NCBI GenBank assembly: GCA_022828595.1
Contig: JAKGHH010000002.1
Span: 43,370,222 to 43,434,221, forward strand
Source of the DNA: Nelumbo lutea
Taxonomy: Eukaryota > Streptophyta > Magnoliopsida > Proteales > Nelumbonaceae
Length of the DNA stretch: 64,000 nucleotides
Direction: 5' to 3'
A program made the position numbers and the translations under genes. Below the pieces are notes generated by a model, which did no database searches, was not told the DNA's origin, and saw nothing but the letters and a program-made list of their open reading frames with translations. Positions 34,978-43,946 of this stretch are shown one piece after another. Positions within the stretch are counted from its first letter, which is position 1; each line of letters starts with the position of its first letter.

Positions 34978-37572
34978 TTTGTTCTAGTAACTTTGGGATG
35001 CTCAAATCCCTCTAGAAATTGATTTGCTACATATACTTGTAAGATAGTGAATATATATTTAAGGGTAAAGAAGTAAAACCTCGCTGATATGCATTGACTG
35101 TATTGTGTCTACATAAAATCCAGAACTGGTAAAATATTGGAGAACCCATTTTATGCATTTGTTTGATGAAAGATAACCAAAACCTGAATCTTCAATTAAA
35201 CCACTTCTTCATCAAATGAAATATAGTAATATAAGAAAACAGAGAACAAATAATCCCATTATACTATCGAGTGACAAAAAAATAATATAGATTTGAACCC
35301 GCTGGTGGATTTGGCTTCAATCTGCAAAAAATAAAATGGGATGAAAATGTTAAATCTAGGAGCCCAATGTGTATCCTATTAGTTTTACATATGGAAATCC
35401 CGCACATTGAAGAAAACAATTAGGTGTCCAGCCATTAAGGGGGGAAACAAAGGGATGGGGAAGAAGGAATAATGGACCAAAAAAAACAAAACAGCAGGTA
35501 AACAAAGGATGTAGAAGATGGATCTAGTCTTACCTTTGAACAAAATGGCTGGAGAAATCATCGGAGATCCGACCATTGGGATGGGTGGAGGTCGAAGAAA
35601 AAGAGTCTCTCAAGGCTCTATTCTGACTAGATCACTAGACCCAATAAATTTTCTCAGTAGAGTTTTCTCGCTAGGGTCGCACTGTTTAGGTGCAATCCTG
35701 CCTACTCGATTTTGGGATCACGTGTCACACATTTTTCCCATCCCACCCCCTTATTTCCCTCAAAACAAATAAAGGAAAAATGAATATTTTTGGAATATTC
35801 CCTTTTTCCCATCCCCATCCCACAAACCAAACCAAACCTTAGGTTTTTTTTGTACACGTGAGTATTCATGGGAGTTCGGATCTAGTCCCAACAACCAACC
35901 CCAAGAGCCATTGTAGTTGTGTATTGGGAACATCTCCCATGTCCTTCATGGCAAGATGTTCCTGATGTACAGCTGCAAATGGTTATTCGGACCGGTTCTT
36001 GGGACCCTGTGTTGGGACCAGATCCAAACTCTGTTCATAGGCTGGGCTCGAGTTCAAGTTTTGCCAAAATTTGAATGGACCTGACCCAAAGCCCAAGCTC
36101 GAAGAAAAGTAAAGCCAAGCTTGACAGGCCACTCACGAACAAGTCTACTTGTGAGAGAAAATACATAAAAGTAAATTGTTTGAATACATGATTTTCTTCT
36201 ATAAGAATTTTTTTTATCAATAATCAATAATCAATTCATTAACTTACTGAAAAACATTACAACATGTTTCTGATACAAATGAAAAATCAAATACTTTTCA
36301 AGCTTATGCATCCCCTATTACAAATCTGCCCAAAGCAGTTGATCCCTATACACCCCTTGCTTAGTCAAGCAGTCAACCATCCCATTTACCGTTCTCTTTA
36401 CCCATCTGGAATTTGCCTCTAATTCCTCTGTTCTTCTACAAGACTATATGTCTTTTGTTTATTAACATGGTCGGTGTAATGGTTATTCCAGTGACACCAC
36501 TTTGTATGTAAACAAGTTGACAAAATTAACATTTAATCATCTTATACCTCCTACTCGGCTAATCCATAAATCAAGAAAAATTTACTTTCATAAATTGTAG
36601 AGGAAAAATTAACTAATCAAACGGTAGGCTCAAGTAAACCAGCATGATAAGAGTCATCCCATCTGACTGGTATTTCCATGGATAATAGATAGATTTAATG
36701 TCAAAGGCTGATAGTCTTGCAGATAAAAAGGTAAAATCATGAATAGGAGCATATACAAGCTTAATGGTTCTGAAACCCATTCACAATTAGGAATCCAATT
36801 TTAAGAATTAAAAAAAAAAAAAAAAACTGGAGTTATATCATATGAGTCTATTTGACCTTTCTGCTGCTCGGACTGCAAGTCTCCCGGCAACACTGCGAAC
36901 TTTGTTCGATTGTGGTGTCTCCTTTCCATGACGAGATTTAGGGAGCCCGATTATAAATTCATCAGCTTCCTGAATTCCTCATAAGACACTCAAATTCTGT
37001 TAATTCTGATAGCCAAATCACCAAACAAAAGTATTTTACTATCTTGAGAAGAAGAGACGCACACACACAAATGTACCTCTCGTTCTGCAATCTCGAGAAG
37101 ACGCAACTCGAGCTTCTGTCCTCGCAACTCTAAAACCTAAACCAGTTCAAACACAAAAATAAAATAAAAACTAAAAATGTTGATGTTGCAGGCATATCCG
37201 AAGGAAACAAGAGGAAATAAAAACAGCCAGTAAAGGAGATTTGATAGTGATTACAGTTAGAGGACGGGCAGAGAAGCCTTTGCTGACAGCAACACCCGTC
37301 CGAGATAATCCCAAGTCTACTCCCACACTGAACCCACCTCTCCAGTGTGGATCAATCTTCCGACGGAAGGCATTTGGAGGAATTTCATCTATAGACACTG
37401 CTCTTATCTTACTTGGAATATGAACCTTGTTCATCAGAGGAGATTGCCATGAGATAGGAGTAGGAGTGACCTTGCGTAGAACAGGACCCAGATCCCATGG
37501 CAGTTCGGTCTTGCGTGAAACAAGTAAAGAAGCTTGTTGAATGATGCATAGCGTATGTAGTTGTGGCTGCAT
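25884..37572 (-). CDS. YqgF-family RuvC-fold nuclease, organelle-type, six exons
   Basis: Minus-strand exons: 37572-37255, 37136-37077, 36969-36857, 32487-32419, 26228-26177 and 26021-25884. The exons total 750 nt and the phases join without error to 249 residues and a TGA. The N-terminal 80 or so residues look like an organelle transit region. Then come [16 protein letters not shown] (first catalytic Asp), [30 protein letters not shown] (DE motif), and [13 protein letters not shown] (last Asp), followed by LERYFSMSG and an acidic C-terminus. This is the YqgF family: RuvC-like Holliday-junction resolvases or, in bacteria, pre-16S rRNA nucleases. Plant copies are predicted to act in plastids or mitochondria. 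Intron 3 (4.4 kb) and intron 4 (6.2 kb) are filled with LINE, Copia and DNA elements. The donor after exon 3 (gtcaaa) is weak. A hAT element begins 97 bp upstream of the ATG. The exon chain is my own reading, but all five acidic motif regions are intact. Confidence 0.88.
26081..26269. repeat. Duplicated splice-acceptor segment of the YqgF gene
   Basis: A 42-bp block (cctagaaaatggaaacgg and following) occurs at 26081-26121 and again at 26228-26269. On the minus strand the second copy is the natural 3' splice site of exon 5 (ttttctag). The first copy places the same acceptor inside intron 5. Confidence 0.8.
26697..26915 (-). mobile_element. Copia LTR copy (partial or solo)
   Basis: The sequence from tgtgatcagacctg through ctaaataaatctggaaaaat to gagacaaaagacc matches 31318-31515 with many substitutions. 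The minus-strand reading contains an AATAAAAG poly(A) signal. No internal region follows here. Confidence 0.6.
27010..27119. mobile_element. 110-bp MITE with perfect tips
   Basis: The ends GGGCTCAGTTTGGAA and (reversed) GGCTCAGTTTGGAA pair, and inversion continues through tataaatacaaat-like text. Flanks read cta on the left and ta on the right, compatible with a TA or CTA target as in PIF/Harbinger MITEs. It is in YqgF intron 4. Confidence 0.7.
27215..28745 (+). pseudogene. Copia integrase core, split by a foldback element
   Basis: From about 27215 the frame reads YVWGSCPI and [16 protein letters not shown] (second catalytic-core Asp region), then [21 protein letters not shown] and, after frameshifts, [12 protein letters not shown]. 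The region after the insertion (28535-28745) continues with [14 protein letters not shown] and [11 protein letters not shown], the stretch between integrase and reverse transcriptase. Frame breaks occur near 27310 and 27500. It is a dead fragment in YqgF intron 4. Confidence 0.75.
27685..28534. mobile_element. 850-bp foldback DNA element with about 200-bp inverted ends
   Basis: 27685-27890 and 28320-28534 are inverted copies (tips ataatgt.ggaa; inner blocks gaagaatcaaatttggaatt, tattttcgtcattttgacca, taggtagaaagttattgtgt). GTT flanks both sides. Removing the element with one GTT joins the interrupted Copia frame without a shift, which fixes both borders. The inside has a TG and AG microsatellite (28056-28107) and two diverged copies of a block around atcactctaggatttgta. 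No transposase frame is present. A 3-bp duplication and long inverted ends do not point to one superfamily with certainty. Confidence 0.8.
28770..30914 (-). pseudogene. LINE ORF1 tail and endonuclease fragment, split by a hAT-type element
   Basis: On the minus strand, 30862-30573 carries a charged ORF1-like stretch ([20 protein letters not shown]). After the insertion, 29253-28770 reads [14 protein letters not shown], then [10 protein letters not shown] and [10 protein letters not shown], hallmarks of the L1-type endonuclease. Several stops are present. Both ends are truncated and no poly(A) is visible at 28770. Confidence 0.65.
29254..30572. mobile_element. 1.3-kb non-autonomous hAT-type element
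   Basis: The 8-bp sequence attttaag flanks it perfectly at 29246-29253 and 30573-30580. The ends are inverted: taaggatttaaatatcgata on the left and (reversed) caaggattaagtatcgatat on the right. Subterminal parts are rich in gtatcgata, cgtatc and tatcggt words. The middle is AT-rich without transposase. An 8-bp duplication, short ends and many subterminal motif copies are hAT features. It interrupts the LINE fragment at 28770-30914. Confidence 0.8.
30915..30966. repeat. 52-bp block identical to 20962-21013
   Basis: It sits exactly at the junction between LINE debris on the left and Copia reverse-transcriptase debris on the right, so it behaves like filler DNA. Confidence 0.85.
30967..31200 (+). 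pseudogene. Copia reverse-transcriptase fragment
   Basis: The frame reads [13 protein letters not shown], a stop, [10 protein letters not shown], then FGMK, a stop, and [10 protein letters not shown]. With a frameshift it reaches a VDDIV-like polymerase core. It is short and dead. Confidence 0.7.
31308..31515 (-). mobile_element. Copia LTR end with primer-binding site
   Basis: On the minus strand the LTR ends gatcaca and is followed directly by tggtatcaaatcaa, a slightly altered initiator-Met tRNA binding site. The LTR body matches 26697-26915. The direction is opposite to the neighbouring reverse-transcriptase fragment, so they are different elements or a rearranged one. Confidence 0.6.
31516..32418. 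other. YqgF intron 4, first part
   Basis: No gene or repeat pair was recognised between the Copia LTR and exon 4 of the YqgF gene. Confidence 0.4.
32961..34631 (-). mobile_element. 5'-truncated LINE with RNase H and target-site duplication
   Basis: ccattcaattct flanks it at 32949-32960 and 34632-34643, and the minus-strand 3' end carries an A run. Coding remains in order: [18 protein letters not shown] near 34600 (after reverse transcriptase), a decayed middle, and a clean frame at 33886-33056. That frame has the [11 protein letters not shown] block and a full RNase [14 protein letters not shown] (Asp), ARVEF (Glu), [13 protein letters not shown] (Asp) and [10 protein letters not shown] (Asp). 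The RNase H frame is uninterrupted over 276 codons. The element lies in YqgF intron 3. Confidence 0.85.
34644..36193. other. YqgF intron 3, unassigned part
   Basis: Contains a TC/AC compound microsatellite at about 34940-34977. Text near 35985-36120 is rich in gggctcgag/cccaagctc words, as in hAT-like MITEs, without resolved ends. No exon is visible. Confidence 0.35.
36207..36430 (-). mobile_element. Short LINE 3' insertion with 13-bp duplication
   Basis: ttcttctataaga (36194-36206) and ttcttctacaaga (36431-36443) flank 224 bp. The minus-strand text ends in an A run and carries [17 protein letters not shown], the same RNase H tail as the LINE at 32961-34631. It is a second, shorter insertion of that family in YqgF intron 3. 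Confidence 0.75.
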
Positions 37573-38343
37573 TTTGCGGGAACCCTGCTGATGGTTTCGT
37601 TTTTCTAATTACTTTTCGGCTTGTAAGTATTAACATCTAGGCAGCAGACTTTTGTGTCTTACATGTGGAGGTGTAAAGTGGGCACGTGCCTAAAGTGGGC
37701 ACGGCACGTGCCGTGCTGCCCCACGGGCTGTGCCGTCCTCGCCGGTTGAAATTTTGAGGGTCGGCCCAATATGGCGCATGGCCCAAGCCCAATCGGGTCC
37801 ATGTCGTGCCGTGCCAGCACACGGGCCTGGGCCGGGCCAAGTTGCAGGCCGTGCCATAGGTTTGGACTGTGCCGGGCTGGGCCATAGGGCAGGCCTTGGG
37901 CCTAGGCTGAATTTGGTTGTACTGTTTTTTTTTTCCTATGAACTCTGGGAATTATGAATTATTTAAAAATTTAAGAAATGAGAAATCTAAGTTATTTAAT
38001 ACATAAATGGAAAAAAAAATACTTAACCAAATTGAAATAAGAATGATAGAATAACAAATTAGAAGAAAAATAGAAATTTTACTTCATTTAAATTTGAATG
38101 GTACAAATTAGTGAATTACAAATACAATGATTGGATCATTGCATACTTGGATGAATGAAATATAAAAATGGAATAAATTAATAAAATATAAAAAATACAA
38201 TATGGTTACAATTTGAAAATACAAAATTACATTGTTACAAAATTAATATATATATATATATCAAATAAATTAAATAAATTTTAAAAATTTTACAATAATT
38301 CGAAAAAATGAAAATTTCTACAAGTATTCAAATTCATGAATCA

Positions 38344-40190
38344 TTATTCATGACTTTCATCATCTGCTTCGGGTGAAATGTCCGGTGTTGTATCATGCAC
38401 TCCCTTGTCTTGTAATCTATCTTCTGCATCTAGCCAATCCTTTAAGCATATGCACATCTCTATGCTCCCATCGTTCATGTAGCTTCTTTTGTCATCTTGC
38501 ACCCTGGTACCTGCACTAAAACAAGACTCCAGTGGAATTATGGACACTAAAGGGGTTAGTATATCAAGTGCCATGGCGGTGAGAACCATATAATTTTTTG
38601 AGTGTTCATTCAATCAGGTTAAAATATCAAAATTATTTAATACTTCACATAAATTAGAAAAAAAATTGCTTGCAAATAAAAATTAAGTTCAGTAAATGAA
38701 CTTGTACTCGTTGTAGAACTAGCATATTTTTGCCTTCTACTTAATAAATAAAAAAGTTTTTCTCTTCTACTATTGGGCTCAAAGTCAAAAAGAGAAGAAG
38801 AAGATGAACAAGTTGTAGGAATATTTCTTACAACTTCAGATTCATACAAACTGTACATTTCAAATAATAAATTATTAATTTCTTCTTTTTTATTGCTTAT
38901 ATCAATATTCATATTTTCATAATATGTTTCAAGTAAAATATCTAAACCATCTTTATTAATCCTAAGGTCTAATATTGTAGATAAACAATAAATGGGAGAA
39001 ATGTTCTCCCAATATTTTTTAAATTTAATTTCCATAATTTAAACAATACATTGAAATTGTGGATTATTTCTATATTTGGCAAAACAATCACTAATTACTA
39101 TTAATTGATATGGTAAATTACAACTAGTTGGATAATAAATTCCAAATAAATTATTTGTTGCATCATAAAAATGTTTTAAAAAATCTCTTATACATATTGC
39201 CATTTCTCAATGTTCCTCAAATATCATATCATTAGGCATTTTTAAATTATAAAAATCATAAATAATTTGTTTATGAGATATAAAACTTCCTAACATGGCA
39301 TAGGTAGAATTCCACCTATGTTTTACATCTAATATAAAATGTTTATATTTTAAACCATAATTTTGACATAAATATTTAAATTATTATTTTCTTAACCCTT
39401 AACTTTTTATATATATAATACTATTTCTAATTTTGAAATATGATTTGAAATAATATTCAATGCATCTTGAATACATAAATTTGTCACATCTAATATGAAA
39501 TAATTTACCATTTAAGCATGGTTTTAATTGAAATTTTAAAATATTTATTGCAGAATCACTATTGCTAGCATTATCAAAATTAATAGAAAACAATTCCATA
39601 AGCATGCAAAGTATTTAAAATACTTGCAGCAATAGCTGGGCCACTATGTGGCCATTCAAGCCTAGTAAAACTTAAAATTCTTTTATTCAAAAGCCAATTT
39701 TCATCAATGAAATAACCGGTAACACAAATATAACTAATATTAAATTTGGATGTCCAAACATCCAAAGTAATTGCAACTTTATAATTAAGATTTGCTAACA
39801 AAGAAATTAAATTTTGTTTATATGAATAAAAAAATTTTAAAGCACCAGTTCTTATAGTATTCCTATAAACATTTTTATATTGTGGGTTTAAAGAACTATG
39901 CAACCTTTTTTCTAGCTTTAGATCTTCAACTAACATAAATGGTTGTTCTGCATGTACAATATACTTAGCAAGTTCTTGTCTCATTTTTCTTGTGAATATC
40001 TAAAAGTACCAACACTAATTCCCATTCCAATCTGTGTTCGGGTTGTTTATCTTCCTTCATCTTCCTCACGCTCATGTGTGAGCAAATGTCTACTCAAATG
40101 ACTAATATCACCCTTGCTACAATAACTAGAGTCTTTCCTACATTTTTGGCAAATGGCCATTTCCCCTTCCCCTCAATGTCCTCTACTTTG
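38344..40190 (-). pseudogene. hAT transposase, BED finger to dimerisation domain, disrupted
   Basis: On the minus strand, near 40170-40075, lies a BED-type finger (AICQKCRK, then HLSRHLLTH). 39984-39580 carries the start of the catalytic region (KLEKRLHSSLN, ITLDVWTS with the first Asp, then a conserved R-x-L-S-F block). 39035-38637 matches the central hAT domain (FKKYWENIS, STILDLR). 38613-38344 carries the C-terminal dimerisation block (TPLVSIIPLESCFSAG and VCLKDWL-like ICLKDWL). Several stops and frameshifts separate these, so it is inactive. Relatives are the RICESLEEPER and Ac-type plant families. Confidence 0.8.
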
Positions 40191-40682
40191 AAAACTTTCT
40201 AAACCAGGCTACTCAACTTAGAAGCCCTTCTTTTCCTCCTAGTATTATTACTACCAAAGTGAAAGTTCCACTTCAATCGATATCAGACACATCGGCATCA
40301 TTGTTAACACTAATACTATCGTGATGCATTGAATGTCATTCATGGTGAAATCGATTTTGAGAAGGGCCGACCTTTTTTTTTTAATTATAAAAAGATAAAA
40401 ATTAATCTAATTTGACTTACCCGGATTGCCAGTTCAAAATTCCAACTTGATTTCCACGGTTGAAGCCTTTCAACGTCCAAGCCTCCCGAATTAAGATACT
40501 TGAGCTTGTTGAACAAGCCTTCTTCTTGTTGAAAGTTGAGACTTGATAATTGGATATTGCAAAATCAGACAATCAATTAATTAGAATTTCTCAAATTGTA
40601 GATAATTGAGAATGTATGACTATGAGAGAGAGAGAGAATTAAGAGAATTGTTGAATTGGTGTGATGAGAATGGAGGATAGGA

Positions 40683-40692
40683 CTATTTATAG
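40683..40692 (-). promoter_or_regulatory. TATA box for the hAT transposase
   Basis: The minus strand reads ctataaatag about 500 bp upstream of the BED finger and inside the element. Position and orientation fit the transposase promoter. Confidence 0.4.
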
Positions 40693-41179
40693 GAATTGAA
40701 CATAATTCAATTGCCCAAAATACACAAAAACTATTTGTTATTTAGTTGTTGCGAGGAGTATTTGGTCATTGTAAAGTTACTTATAACTTTACCCAAAATG
40801 CCCCATAAATTAGTTGTTATATAGTTGTTGGGGGACATTTATGTCATTTTTCAACCCCCATAAGCAAAATATAGAAATACCCCCTTTGGGAGGGGGGTCC
40901 AACGGCTACATTCCTAAGCGGGCCAAGTGCGGCCTGTGTTGTGCTGGCTCGTGGCAGGCCGTGCTTTGTGCCAAAGCCCCCTACAGTCAGACATGTGGCC
41001 CATCTACATTCAGACACTTGTCATTCAAAATATTTAAACAAAATGGACACGTGTCAAATTTTGATTAAAGAACAGAGGCCACTAGACATGTGTCAAATTA
41101 TGAATAGTGGTAGTTCAAGAAAAGAGCCCACTAACATATAGAGTGGGGCCCACTACCATGCAAAGTTGTGAGAAATGGG

Positions 41180-43720
41180 AAGCTCCAACTTTCAATCCTT
41201 TCCTAAGAAAAATGAAACTGTGATATTAATTACTGTTAATTACTAAACTAATTAATTAATTCCAGTTATTGATTAATAATAATAATTATTGTTAACTACT
41301 TATAATTAATTAATTCAAACTATTATTCACTAATAATAACTAATCATTGATAATAATTTCTTATAATAATAATGATTATTGCTATTAATCAATTGCTAAT
41401 AATAATTAATTAGTGATAATATTGCTCATTATTAATTTGAAAATAATTTCTCATAATAATTACTCCTAATATTATTATTATTATAAGAAATTATTATTAG
41501 TGAATAATTACTAATAATTTATTATTGACAATATTGCTCATTATTAATTCGAAATGATAATTTATAAATATTTTCATAATGGTAATTAATAATTCGAAAA
41601 TAATCATTTTATATTTATATTAACTCATATTAATTATCTTGAAAATAAATATTTAATGTTAATATTTATATTATAATTATGATAAAAAATTACAATTCAT
41701 ACATTTATATGAAATAATTAATTATATTATTATAATTAGTAATATTGTATTAATTAATTTAATTATATCATTATTATTATTATTATTATTAATTATAATT
41801 AATTATTACTAATACTAATGATAATAACTATTACTTTGGAATGTTAATTAATTAATGATAACTAATAAGCATTTTAGTAATGTTAATTATTATTTGGGAT
41901 ATAATAATTTTATATTAACATTAATTCATATTAAATATTTTATAAATATATAATTAGTGTTAATTTTATCACAATTTATTATTGTTATTTATAAACTACC
42001 ATTTATAAGACACTCATGCATTCTATGGGTTCATATAAATTGACCCTTATATGTTAAGCCCGTAAAATTATATGGGTCATTAAATTCAACTTGAATCATT
42101 TATTATTTTAATTTAACCACTCTTATTATTATTAATTTATTTTAGTATTTAGTTTAAAGTTTTTTATATAGTAATAATAATAACTAAATTTGTAATTATT
42201 TAAATATTTACTTAAAATAAATTTTTTCCAATCGAGTATAATTATTATATAATAGATTTGTTAATTCATATTTTGCATTTAAGAATAAACATTAATGATT
42301 TGGCTTAACAATTTTAATGATTGTTAATAAATATTAATTCTTATTTAAGGTTTAATTACTGTATTCGGTAATTATTATGGAGCATGCTTTGAATAAACAT
42401 TAATGATAAATGATGATTGTTGTTTCATTTTTTATTATTTACTTACTTAAGTACTTGATGACTGTTATTATTATTATTTATTTCTATAAATAATTGATTG
42501 TTATTATTATTTACTTAATCCAGTAATTTTCAGCAAGTAATTATTTGATTTAATTTGAATTATTTCATTTTTTAATTATTTATAATAGACATTTAGGGTA
42601 GGCTCTTTATTTGATTTAAGAGACTTACTGTGTTTTATCTAGATAATGACCCCATATTAAGTAAGGGGCAACTATAATATCATTTAATTTTAAATTTACT
42701 ATTTAACAATAAAAAATCAATGTCCTCTTGAGCAACCCACCCCCCAAAAAAGTATCAATAACTTTGAAATCTTTAATCTATTTATAAAATAGTAAAATTA
42801 GATAGATGTATACAATAATATCGCCAATACTACTTAATATTTAGGGATGTATGAATGGATAAAAAGCATTTAAATGATATACATTCAAAGAGGCAAAGAA
42901 TGAAGAAAATCATTCAAAGTCTAAGAAAAACAATCCATGCGAAACAACATTTGTAGATGCGTCTATCATTTGAAGCAAAAGATGAAAAATATATGACTAC
43001 AATCAAATCATTATCATGTATGGCTACAATAAGCTAATAATATAACCAAGACTCCAAAGCCTATCTAACAGAAGAAACATGAAAGAAAAGGAGAATAATG
43101 AGACCATCCTTAGTATGGAAATCACCTCCAAGTTAGGTGGCAATACTTCTTTTGGTCAATCATGATTATGTATTTTAAGTCTAAGCTCTCCACCATAAAC
43201 GTAAATTGGCTATAATTTATGTTTAGGAAAAAGGTAGGGAAACCTGTACATAACCTAATGGTATATTTGAATTATGGGAATTGGGAGATAGAAATATTAA
43301 ATGTATGTTGAAATTATAATTTTGGGCATGTTGATGTGTCAAATTAAAGTCAATTAGAATACTCATAGTTTTTTAGCTCATTCATTTAATTATTCAATGT
43401 CTTTATTGAGTAATATAGATTAATAATATATTAATAATTATGAAATCATTAATAATAAATATATTATTATTACTAATATTTACTAATATTATATTCATAT
43501 TATGTGTGTACTGATTTTGAAATAAGTAATATTAAATTATTATTATTATTTTATTATGAAGTAATTAATTTGTTATAATTACGAATTTTAGTTAATTTAT
43601 GAAATAGTAATTGCTTTTATAATTCTTTTAGTTTAATGAATAATTGAAAATTTATAATTTAATTTTCACTAAATAAAATATTTATTGAATAATAATAATA
43701 ACTATATATATATATATATG
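41180..43720. other. Extreme AT-rich stretch of about 2.5 kb
   Basis: Composed mostly of TAATTA, ATAATAATA and ATTATTATT words with several short trinucleotide runs (for example near 41770). No coding sequence. It precedes the PPR gene. It may be an AT-rich repeat or matrix-attachment-like DNA; the sequence does not decide. Confidence 0.6.
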
Positions 43721-43946
43721 AAGAGAGTGTGACGAAAAATTAACGATAAGAGAGGATTTTGACAATTATCATAAAACTTAAGAATAAAATTGTGTTTGAT
43801 TTAAAGGAAAAAATAGGAAAAAGAAGGAAAAGGTAAAGAAACCTATATATATATGTTTTTCTCTCTTTTCCTTTGTAGGGGTAGTTTAGATTTAAACTAA
43901 TGAAATTATTTCTAACTGCCAAAGTTAGTAAGGACCGTGAAGCAGA

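Larger units (their letters stand above)
37669..40990 (-). mobile_element. Degenerate autonomous-type hAT transposon (3.3 kb)
   Basis: Candidate 8-bp duplications acatgtgg lie at 37661-37668 and 40991-40998. Subterminal regions at both ends are GC-rich with many gggcc, gcacgtgcc and ccgtgc words, against a very AT-rich interior, a hAT trait. The inside holds a broken hAT transposase on the minus strand. Inverted tips are poorly matched (aggtgtaaag against ctgactgtag), so exact ends rest on the duplication. The left end is 97 bp before the YqgF start codon. Confidence 0.7.
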
